From Anabaena azotica FACHB-119 (GTDB lineage: Bacteria; Cyanobacteriota; Cyanobacteriia; Cyanobacteriales; Nostocaceae): a stretch of DNA of 64,000 nucleotides. A program made the translations under genes and the position numbers. The notes below the pieces were generated by a model. It searched no databases. It was not told where the DNA came from and saw only the letters and a program-made list of their open reading frames with translations. The stretch is taken from positions 113,796 through 177,795 of the forward strand of contig NZ_JACJSG010000012.1 of the NCBI RefSeq assembly GCF_014697625.1, given 5' to 3'. The first letter of the stretch is position 1, and every line of letters begins with the position of its first letter. Shown one piece after another: positions 28,214-36,321 of this stretch.

Positions 28214-31200
28214 CTAACTCCTATCGCCCGAAGGATGTTGCCATCTACAATGAACGGGCATTAACAAGACTGGCATGGACGATTGAAGCATCTACTGGGC
28301 AATTTTCACTCATTTTAGCTCACTGTAACTATGCTCACTTACGAGCAGAATTAGTAGAGCGTTTGCAAGCCATTTGTGCTATTAATATTCGGGTAATTAA
28401 ATTACAGGAATCTGCGAGAACACTTTATACAACAATCCGCGAGGAGTTAAGAGAAGAACAGCCACAAGCTTTAATGGTGCTTGGTTTGGAATCAGTACGT
28501 GATATTGAACAAGTACTCATTTCTGCTAATCATGTACGGGAAGAGTTTCGGAAAAATTTCCATTTCCCCTTAGTGTTGTGGGTAACAGACGAGATAGTAG
28601 AAAAGCTGATTCGATTAGCACCTGATTTTGAGAGTTGGACAACCACAACTGATTTTGCGATCGCCACTGATACATTAATCGCAGAATTAAAGCAGCGAGT
28701 TAATAATTTATTCGCTAAACTATTCGAGCTTGGTGCAGAACAATTTTTAACATCAGAACCAATTTTTAGCCCTGGTTATCGTCAAGAAACATTGATTGCT
28801 TGGCAAGAGTTACAATGTCGTGAGCAAGTTATTGACCCAGAGTTACAAGCTGGTGTTGACTTGTATCTGGGACGAAATGACTATCTCCGCAATCGAATTG
28901 AACCCGCCATAAAGTATTATCAAAAAAGCTTAGATTTTTGGCAGCAGACTAATCAGTTAGAACGACAAGGAATTTTGCTATTTCATATTGGACTGTGCTT
29001 TTCTGGTTTAGCAGAAGAATACGGTACTAAAAAATGTTTCTGTTGGACTGAGGCTAGGCACTACTTCCAGAAAGGAATTGAATGTTTTGAGCAAGGAGAA
29101 CGAAAAGATTTAGTTGCCAAATTCATTAACAAACTTGGGGAAGTCCTGAAAAACCTAGAAGCTTGGGATGACTTACAAAATTTAGCCCAGTATTCTTTAG
29201 AATTGCAAACAAAATATGACCATTCAATACAATTAGCCAGAGCCTATGGATTTTTAGCGGAAGTGGCGCTGGCAAAGTCACAGTGGACAGATACTCAAAA
29301 ATTTGCACAGACTGCCCTAGAAATAGCTAATCAAGTTACCTTTAAACAACAACGAAATCAAAGTCTCTATCTGTTATTGTTGGCAGAAGCACAGCAAAAT
29401 TTGGGGCAGAATCTGGAAGCAATAGTCAACTTAGAAAAAGCGAGAAACCTTGGTATTCAAGATAATCCACTGCTCTACATCCACATTTTGAATACTTTAA
29501 GAACGCTGTACTTTGAGCAAAAGCAATATCTGCAAGCTTTCCGCATTAAAAAAGAAAGTCGCTCGGTACAGCAACAGTATCGGCTTCGTGCTTTCGTTGG
29601 TGCAGGTAGGCTAAAACCTATCCCAGAGAACCAGCCTGGATTCACCCAAACTGAAAGAGAAGCACTCATCAAGCAAGAAATTGAATCCTTTGGTAGAGAT
29701 AAGGCTGTCGATGATTTAGTTGAACGGGTAGCTAGTACGCAGTATAAACTAACTGTGGTTTATGGACAGTCAGGAGTAGGTAAGAGTTCAATGCTCGAAG
29801 CAGGTTTAATGCCTACCTTGGCATACAAGACAATCGGAACTCATGATGTTTTGCCAGTTTCCACCAGGTTTTACACCAACTGGGTGCAAGAGTTAAACAC
29901 AGAGTTAGGTAATGCTTTGACAAAAGCAGGTATTGAAACCTCACTTACTAGCGACAGCGATTTTTTAGAAGAAATTTTAGAACAGTTACGCCAAAATGAG
30001 CAGCATAATTTACTGACAGTCTTAATTTTTGATCAATTTGAAGAATTTTTCTTTGTATGCGATCGCAGCGAGCATGAGCGATTTTTTGAGTTTTTCCGTA
30101 ACTCTCTTAATCAACCTTTTGTTAAAGTTTTAGTATCTTTGCGAGAAGATTATCTGCACCTTTTGCTGCGGGGTTCGCGTAAATTGAATTTAGATGTCAT
30201 CAATAATAATATTCTTGACAAACAAATTCTCTACTATGTGGGTAACTTCTTGCCAGAGGAAGCAAAATCAATTATCCTCAGCTTAACCGAACGCGCTCAC
30301 TTTGATTTAGAACCAGAATTAGTGGATGAGTTAGTCAGTGAACTAGCGCGTGACGTTGGAGAAGTTCGCCCAATTGAGTTGCAAATTGTGGGCGATCAAC
30401 TGCAAACAGATAATATTACAACACTGTCACAATACCGAGAGTGGGGGCCGAATCCAAAAGAGGTTTTGGCGGAACGCTATTTAGAAGATGTGGTAGCAGA
30501 CTGCGGACTGGAGAATAAAAAAGTGGCTGCACTCATCTTGTATTTGCTAACATCTGAAAACAATACTCGCCCGCTTAAAACCCGTGCAGAATTAGAAAAG
30601 GATTTAACAGAGTTAGCCACCGAGTTAGCAGCAGAACCCAGTAAACTAGATTTAGTATTAAGAATTTTTGTGGAATCTGGATTAGTATTTTTGCTCAAAG
30701 AAAGCCCAGCAGACCGTTATCAATTAGTACATGATTATCTGGTGACATTTATTCGTCATCAACAAGAACCCAAGATTAAAGAGTTAATCACAAAACTAGA
30801 AGAAGAGCGAGAGCAACGCCTCCAGGCGGAAGCAGAATTAAAACAAACTGAAGCAGCCAAACAAATTGCTGAAGCGGAATTAAAGCAAACAGAGACAGCC
30901 AAGCAAATTGCTGAAGCTCAAATTCAACAGGCGAATACAGATTTAGAGCAAGCTAAAGCTAATATTCAGGTTACTAACCAAAAAGCAAAACGTCACACTC
31001 AGCTAGGTTTGGCTGTTTTAGCCTGTTCCCTTGTTTTAGCAACAGGAGCAACACTAGAGGCCATACATCAAGGTAAACAAGCGAAAGTTGCAGAGCAAGA
31101 ACACCGTCAAGCTCACCAACAAGCCACAATAGCTAGAAAACAACAGCAGCAAACCCAAATTGAAGTTCGGCAAAAAGAAGATGCGGTGCGGAAAGCTGAA

Positions 31201-32364
31201 GAAAATCTCAAATATATGGGACTTATTAATAATGCAAATATCCTCCAACAAGAAGGACGCTATACAGAGGCTTTAGATATTCTTTACCTTGCCATAAAAC
31301 GTAACCCTAAAAACCCATTTGCTTTTGCTGTTCGAGGTCAAACACATAGCAACATGGAACGTTATGAGGAAGCCATCGATGATCTTCAGCGAGCTATTAA
31401 ACTCGACCCCAAGCAGGCCTTTCTTTTTGGACAACTAGGCGAAATATACCACAGGAAGGAAAGCTATGATAAAGCTTTAGCCAACTTTAATCAAGCTATT
31501 AAGTTTGACCCTAAAAATCCTTGGTTAATTAGTCGGCGAGGCGAAACTTACCGCATGATGAAACGCAATGATCAAGCCTTAGCCGACTTAAATTTTGCCA
31601 TTAAACTTGACCCTAAATCTGCTCTTGCAATTGCTAATAGAGGCGAAACTTACCGCATGATGGGGCGCTATGATGATGCCTTATCTGACTTAAATCTTGC
31701 CATTAAACTTGACCCTAAATTTACTTGGGCAATTGCTAACAGAGGAGTAACTTACCACTTGATTGGGCGCTATGATGAAGCCTTATCTGACTTAAATTTT
31801 GCCATTGTTAACCAGAACTTAGCTTGGGCAATTGCTAGCAGAGGCGAAACTTACCGCATGATGGGGCGCTATAATGAAGCCTTAGCCGACTTAAATCTTG
31901 TCATTAAACTTGACCCTAAATTTACTTGGGCGATTGCTAATAGAGGCGAAACTTACAGCATGATGGGGCGCTATGATCAAGCCCTTGCAGATTTCAATTA
32001 TGCTCTAAAACTTAGCCCTCAAAGTGACTGGATTATTTACAATCGTGGTTTAGCTTATCAGGCTTTAGGAAAAATAGATAAAAGCAAAACTGATCTGGCT
32101 ACTGCTATCCAGCTTGCTCGAAAAGCCTATCAAAGCAATCCTCAAAAGGCTAACGATTTTCGTAACGGTGTCAATTTAGCTATCTACTATGTAGCGGCTG
32201 GTAACACTGAACAATCAGAAAAATTTTACCGTGAAGTTATTTCTAAGAACATTCCAAAATACATTCTCCGAGAAGCAATTCGTGATTTGGATGATTTTTT
32301 AATGATCTTTCCCAACCATGCTCAAGCTCATTCAATGCGGGAACTATTAAAAACGGCTCTTTGA
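28210..32364 (+). CDS. TPR - nSTAND ATPase - coiled coil - TM - TPR protein
   Basis: A 1384-residue multidomain protein. Residues 1-200 are an unfamiliar N-terminal domain; about 200-465 look like TPR-like helical repeats; about 480-850 is a novel-STAND (nSTAND1-type) NTPase with Walker A YGQSGVGKSS near 517-526 and Walker B VLIFDQFEEFFF near 605; about 855-930 is a heptad-rich coiled coil (QTEAAKQIAEAELKQ repeats); about 931-951 one membrane segment; about 1000-1384 TPR repeats, several nearly identical in sequence. STAND proteins are nucleotide-switch scaffolds in signalling and conflict systems. It begins inside the stop of the upstream ATPase gene. Function unknown; a sensor/effector pair is inference. 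Confidence 0.85.
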   Translation: MTNSYRPKDVAIYNERALTRLAWTIEASTGQFSLILAHCNYAHLRAELVERLQAICAINIRVIKLQESARTLYTTIREELREEQPQALMVLGLESVRDIEQVLISANHVREEFRKNFHFPLVLWVTDEIVEKLIRLAPDFESWTTTTDFAIATDTLIAELKQRVNNLFAKLFELGAEQFLTSEPIFSPGYRQETLIAWQELQCREQVIDPELQAGVDLYLGRNDYLRNRIEPAIKYYQKSLDFWQQTNQLERQGILLFHIGLCFSGLAEEYGTKKCFCWTEARHYFQKGIECFEQGERKDLVAKFINKLGEVLKNLEAWDDLQNLAQYSLELQTKYDHSIQLARAYGFLAEVALAKSQWTDTQKFAQTALEIANQVTFKQQRNQSLYLLLLAEAQQNLGQNLEAIVNLEKARNLGIQDNPLLYIHILNTLRTLYFEQKQYLQAFRIKKESRSVQQQYRLRAFVGAGRLKPIPENQPGFTQTEREALIKQEIESFGRDKAVDDLVERVASTQYKLTVVYGQSGVGKSSMLEAGLMPTLAYKTIGTHDVLPVSTRFYTNWVQELNTELGNALTKAGIETSLTSDSDFLEEILEQLRQNEQHNLLTVLIFDQFEEFFFVCDRSEHERFFEFFRNSLNQPFVKVLVSLREDYLHLLLRGSRKLNLDVINNNILDKQILYYVGNFLPEEAKSIILSLTERAHFDLEPELVDELVSELARDVGEVRPIELQIVGDQLQTDNITTLSQYREWGPNPKEVLAERYLEDVVADCGLENKKVAALILYLLTSENNTRPLKTRAELEKDLTELATELAAEPSKLDLVLRIFVESGLVFLLKESPADRYQLVHDYLVTFIRHQQEPKIKELITKLEEEREQRLQAEAELKQTEAAKQIAEAELKQTETAKQIAEAQIQQANTDLEQAKANIQVTNQKAKRHTQLGLAVLACSLVLATGATLEAIHQGKQAKVAEQEHRQAHQQATIARKQQQQTQIEVRQKEDAVRKAEENLKYMGLINNANILQQEGRYTEALDILYLAIKRNPKNPFAFAVRGQTHSNMERYEEAIDDLQRAIKLDPKQAFLFGQLGEIYHRKESYDKALANFNQAIKFDPKNPWLISRRGETYRMMKRNDQALADLNFAIKLDPKSALAIANRGETYRMMGRYDDALSDLNLAIKLDPKFTWAIANRGVTYHLIGRYDEALSDLNFAIVNQNLAWAIASRGETYRMMGRYNEALADLNLVIKLDPKFTWAIANRGETYSMMGRYDQALADFNYALKLSPQSDWIIYNRGLAYQALGKIDKSKTDLATAIQLARKAYQSNPQKANDFRNGVNLAIYYVAAGNTEQSEKFYREVISKNIPKYILREAIRDLDDFLMIFPNHAQAHSMRELLKTAL

Positions 32365-32687
32365 TTAGCTCATTTTAATCAGTGTATCTTCTATTTTTCG
32401 GATAATTCGGTAAGCAGTAGACTCGTTTACTCCCCAAGATTGCCCAATATGAAAGTATGTGCGATATTCTCTCCCATATTCCAATGTCATCAACAATTGG
32501 TCTTCCAAGCAGAGTTTCCCAGGTCGTCGTGTTTTTTGTTTTTTTCCTTTTGCGATCGCACTATCTCTAGCATCTGCTTAAAAGTCTCCAGGCGTACACC
32601 ACACAAGCGTTTAAAGTCTTCTGGCTTTAGGCTCTTTACTTGTTCGTATGTCATAAATACTACCCAACTCTCACCTACTTTTCCCAT
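32365..32687 (-). pseudogene. truncated, frameshifted IS5-type transposase
   Basis: The first part reads MTYEQVKSLKPEDFKRLCG then VRLETFKQMLEIV, the helix-turn-helix N terminus typical of IS5-group transposases in cyanobacteria. Around 32525 the frame slips: the next frame continues with RRPGKLCLEDQLLMTLEYG, then ESTAYRIIRKIEDTLIK, and stops at 32365-32367, directly next to the stop of the TPR protein. The DDE catalytic part is missing. GGGACTTTTGCAAGAGGTC at about 32696 looks like an IS terminal repeat. Confidence 0.8.
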
Positions 32688-33536
32688 GTATTTGGGACTT
32701 TTGCAAGAGGTCTATTGTTTTACGGGTGCTAGAAGGTTTGCTGTGTCTGCTTTCTGGGCTTAACGTAAGTTCTTGCATGGATGCTACTCAAACGTCATCA
32801 ATTTCTGGGCAATGCCACACAGCGCCAGTGCTACCTCATGGCAGTTGCTCATCTTATGGTTTTCTACTAGTACAAAAATATTTGTATACACAAAATAAGT
32901 TAACTACATTCTGTTATCACCTGGGCATGAGGCGTAAGCCCATCGCTACTGTGAGTAACTGTGTGTGCCAAGCCATTGGTCACAGATTCCCCCGATTAAT
33001 GTCTAAATTAAACTCTCATTATTGATATCAAATTCCCAAGGCTATTCCTATCAGTAGATGAACTGAAATCTTTACTAAATAAATTATTGAAACAGACGCG
33101 AGTTAATCAGTCATTAAGTGCGATCGTCAGCAAGAGGAAAAGGGGCAGGGAGGGGGCAGAGGGGAAGACCGGGACGAAGCTTGAACTCCGCCCCGTATCT
33201 AACTTTTCACGTTATGTGGAAAAGTCAACGTCAGACCTAACCCCCCAGCCCCCTTCCCTACGTTCGCGCAGCCTGTCGTTCGCGGTAGCGTTGCGTAGCA
33301 AAGACAGGGAAGGGGGAGAAATCAAAGCCTCTCTCCTTGTAGGAGAGAGGTTTGGAGAGAGGTCTTCTAGATGCCGTGAAAAGTCAGGCCCCGTATAAGT
33401 GTCCTCAAAGGACAGGGCTTACTCCCCCCGCTCAGAAGCTCCTTTTTCCCCTACCTCTTCCGGTCAGCTAAAAAACAAATTCAATAGTGACTACCAACTA
33501 TTTTTGACCAACCCCAGCATCAACCATTTAACAGCT
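32688..33536. other. intergenic region with IS end and dispersed repeats
   Basis: No gene seen. It begins with a probable IS5-type end (about 32696-32716). From 33150 there is a G-rich tract, then an inverted repeat pair around 33240-33320 (CCCCCTTCCCT and AGGGAAGGGGG) interrupted at about 33259-33305 by another dispersed repeat rich in GTTCGCG/TAGCG. Several open frames here are repeats, not genes. Confidence 0.5.
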
Positions 33537-34391
33537 ATGCACAATCCTCTAATTCTGATGCTCGTTACAGTCACTATTTTTTTTCTGATGTTAGCACTAG
33601 GGAGCAAACTCTCTGTTGAGGATATCTTCTCCTTCTGGCGAAAACCTGCCTTAGTATTGCGTGCGCTTCTAGCCGTGTCGCTGCTTGTTCCTCTAGCGGT
33701 GATTGTGCTGATGAAATTTTTTCACTTACCGCCGGAAGTGACGATAGGATTAGCTTTATTAGCAGCTGCTCCAGGTGCGCCTCTAAGCACAAAGCGATCG
33801 CAAATTGCTGGGGGTAGCTTAGGTTATGCAGCAAGTCTTCAGCTTACCCTAGCCATACTTGCGGTTTTTGTGACTCCCTCTACCTTGGCGATTTTTGCCA
33901 TCTTATTTGCAGATATTTCGCAAAAAGTGGCAATTTTAGATGTTGCCCGACAAGTGATAATGGTGCAAATATTGCCTGTGAGTCTCGGTCTTTTCATCAA
34001 CAAGTTCGCGCCTACATTTGCTCAAAAAATAGCCCAACCCTTAACTTTGATAGCTGATAGTCTCTTTTTAGCGCTGGTTATTTTGGCGTGCATCTTCGGA
34101 CTACCATTGTTGTACAAGCTTTGGGTATTACCACTCGAAGCGATCGCCATTATGGTAATTGCCTCTCTAGGAATTGGACACGCTTTCGGCAGACTTGATG
34201 ATGATAGCCGTTCTACCTTGGCGATTTTCTGTGTTGCTCGCAATTTTGGTTTAGCTTTGTTTATTGCTATTTTGAATCATGTAGAGCAGCAGGTGATACC
34301 AACGCTAGTGGCTTACTTAATTGTGGGAACCTGTATCTGTATTCCTTACTCCATCTGGAATAAGCGCAGATTAGCACAAAACCCGTTATGA
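33537..34391 (+). CDS. BASS-family (bile acid:Na+ symporter-like) transporter
   Basis: The ATG at 33537 (MHNPLILMLVTVTIFFLML) is chosen because the preceding 46 in-frame codons derive from a repeat-rich tract. The 284-residue product is almost entirely membrane-embedded, with eight to ten hydrophobic segments, the AAAPGAPLSTKRSQIAGG stretch near residue 75-95 and the ARNFGLALFIAILN motif near 235. This layout fits the bile acid:sodium symporter superfamily, whose cyanobacterial members include bicarbonate and organic anion carriers. The substrate is not predictable. It overlaps the next gene by four bases. Confidence 0.8.
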   Translation: MHNPLILMLVTVTIFFLMLALGSKLSVEDIFSFWRKPALVLRALLAVSLLVPLAVIVLMKFFHLPPEVTIGLALLAAAPGAPLSTKRSQIAGGSLGYAASLQLTLAILAVFVTPSTLAIFAILFADISQKVAILDVARQVIMVQILPVSLGLFINKFAPTFAQKIAQPLTLIADSLFLALVILACIFGLPLLYKLWVLPLEAIAIMVIASLGIGHAFGRLDDDSRSTLAIFCVARNFGLALFIAILNHVEQQVIPTLVAYLIVGTCICIPYSIWNKRRLAQNPL

Positions 34392-34825
34392 GTCAGCCAT
34401 CCGTCAACTCAGAAATGCCTAAGCAGCTTTCTACCAATGATTTAGCAGCAGATCGTACCGAACTAGCTAAATACCGCAGTCGGGCAGCAGCAGACCGCAC
34501 ATTAATGGCGTGGATACGTACCTGTCTTTCCTTAATTGGTTTTGGCTTTGGTATTTCCACCATTGTGAGAGCGATTGAAAATACTCGCATTAGTCATCAT
34601 CTCAACCCAGTCAGATTTTCGGTAATTGTGGGACTGTCTTTTATTGTTACGGGAATGTTGGGAATGGTTTTAGGATTGAGAGAACACCGTAAGTTATTTA
34701 AACCAATTCAAAATAATCGCTATACCTACGAAACCTCTCACAGTGCGGAAATTATCGGCGTGGCTTAACTTGTAATTGGTTTAGTTAGTTTTATTGGTGT
34801 AGTAATTCGGGCAATGAATTTTTAA
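34388..34825 (+). pseudogene. DUF202 membrane protein with in-frame stop in last TM helix
   Basis: The open frame 34388-34768 encodes 126 residues with the DUF202 signature AADRTLMAWIRTCLSLIGFG and two membrane helices (TCLSLIGFGFGISTIV; IVGLSFIVTGMLGMVLGL). DUF202 proteins normally have a third C-terminal helix. After the TAA at 34766-34768 the same frame continues LVIGLVSFIGVVIRAMNF and ends at TAA 34823-34825, which is exactly such a helix. The gene has therefore probably been shortened by a point mutation, or the stop is a sequencing error. It overlaps the BASS gene by four bases. Whether the two-helix form works is unknown. Confidence 0.75.
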
Positions 34826-35150
34826 AGATTTAAAATATATAGCAACTTACGTTACTAAGGGCAATGTAATGGTCTACCTACTTAAGTTGTGAATAGGGTG
34901 ATAATAAATAATCCAATTACAACAGCTAGGATAACTCGGCTGGGGAATTGTTATGAAAATCGTGCGACCGATGGGGCTTGACATATCTTAGTAATTTATG
35001 GTATTTTTGTACTATCAAGTTGATATTATGATTCACAGTTATAATAGACTTATCCAAGTGGTAGGCTTTAATATAACTTGTATAGAGCTTATATAAAGTC
35101 GAAATTTAATTTTATTATCAACGATAATAGTAATTTTTTGAGGAACTAAT
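34826..35150. other. intergenic region, no gene seen
   Basis: 325 bp, AT-rich, between the DUF202 and Panacea-domain genes. Likely holds the promoter of the latter; GAGGAAC before its ATG is a plausible ribosome site. Nothing else recognised. Confidence 0.4.
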
Positions 35151-35600
35151 ATGGCTACAGTATTTGATGTTGCTCGTTATATCCTTGAAAAAAAGGGTGA
35201 AATTACAGCAATGAAACTTCAAAAGCTTGTCTATTATAGTCAAGCATGGAATTTAGTCTGGAACGAATCTGAGTTGTTTGAAGAAAGAATTGAGGCTTGG
35301 GCTAATGGAGCAGTAGTTCGAGATTTGTATAACGTTCATAAAGGTAAGTTTAAGGTCAATAAGGAATCTTTTACTGAAGGGAATAGCAATGCGCTTACAG
35401 ATAGCGAAAAAGAGAATATAGATAAGGTCTTAGATTTTTATGGGGATTATACAGCACAGCAACTTAGTGACATTAATCACCAAGAAGATCCTTGGATAAA
35501 TGCAAGAGGTGATTTACCGGCTATGGCAATCTGTAATAATGAAATAACTAGAGATGCAATTTTTGAATATCATTCTGGAATTTGGAATGAACCAGAATAA
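35151..35600 (+). CDS. Panacea (SocA-like, DUF4065) domain protein, probable antitoxin
   Basis: A 149-residue soluble protein with the family's diagnostic N terminus: VARYILEKKGEITAMKLQKLVYYSQAWNLVW, followed by EAWANGAVVRDLYNVHKG and DPWINARGDL. Panacea-domain proteins act as antitoxins or adaptors (SocA; PanA in Panacea-associated toxin-antitoxin pairs). A second gene starts one base after its stop. A GAGGAAC ribosome site precedes the ATG. Unlike many PanA proteins it has no extra DNA-binding domain that I can see, so autoregulation is uncertain. Confidence 0.88.
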   Translation: MATVFDVARYILEKKGEITAMKLQKLVYYSQAWNLVWNESELFEERIEAWANGAVVRDLYNVHKGKFKVNKESFTEGNSNALTDSEKENIDKVLDFYGDYTAQQLSDINHQEDPWINARGDLPAMAICNNEITRDAIFEYHSGIWNEPE

Positions 35601-35601
35601 G

Positions 35602-36165
35602 ATGAGTAAAAAAGAAGAGCGAATTAAGCGACAAAATGAGAAAAAATTAAAAGAACAAGAAAAAAAAGTTAGATTGGCACAAAACGTTGAAGTGTCAAGT
35701 AAGTTAGTTCGGGCTACAGAAAAACCTGACTTAAGGAAAATACCAAGAAGCGTTAATGCTGATGATTATAAAAACCATTATTTTTCATGGTGTGTATCAG
35801 AAGCTGATTTGGAAGGAGTATGGAGTTGGGGCGAAGCAAGGAAATGGGAAGAAGAAGAATATTCAAAAATTATAGAACCTCATTTTCAGGCTTTAGATAA
35901 AAATTCATGGCAAGAAGTTGAAACACAAACATATAACGGTGCATCAAATCAAAGAAAAAATCTCAATAAGTACCAACATCTAAATTCTATCTGTGAAGAA
36001 GCTCAACAACGTTGGCAAGATATTGAAATAATCTCACAATTTGAAGTCCTGTTTAGATTACGATTGGGTACAAGCAGAAGAATTTGGGGAGTTAGAGTCC
36101 AACATCACTTTTTCATAGTTTGGTACGATCGACATCACAAAATATATCCTATTAAGCGTGATTAG
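35602..36165 (+). CDS. partner of the Panacea-domain gene, candidate toxin
   Basis: The ATG at 35602, one base after the upstream stop, is preferred over an earlier in-frame Met at 35554 inside the Panacea gene. The 187-residue product starts with a strongly basic coiled-coil segment (MSKKEERIKRQNEKKLKEQEKK), then an acidic middle (DLEGVWSWGEARKWEEEEY) and a compact C-terminal domain ending FRLRLGTSRRIWGVRVQHHFF with WYDRHHKIYPIK. That ending, basic residues on strands plus a terminal H-x-x-x-Y-P, is reminiscent of small RNA-binding or RNase-like toxins, but I cannot name a family. Role inferred from its position. Confidence 0.65.
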   Translation: MSKKEERIKRQNEKKLKEQEKKVRLAQNVEVSSKLVRATEKPDLRKIPRSVNADDYKNHYFSWCVSEADLEGVWSWGEARKWEEEEYSKIIEPHFQALDKNSWQEVETQTYNGASNQRKNLNKYQHLNSICEEAQQRWQDIEIISQFEVLFRLRLGTSRRIWGVRVQHHFFIVWYDRHHKIYPIKRD

Positions 36166-36321
36166 TGCGATAGCGAAGCTCTCCGTAGGAATCGCAAATC
36201 TCGCAAAATATTCTCATAAATAGCTTTACAGAGTGGAGTATCAAGAAATAACCCCTCCTAAAGAGGATATAGAATTTCGGGCTTTTTGTTAACAATTAAA
36301 TATTCTCAAGAGGTCAGATTT

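Noticed and set aside
32726..33398. Two open frames on the plus strand after the IS5 remnant
   Set aside because: Made of IS-end and dispersed-repeat sequence; no recognisable protein features.
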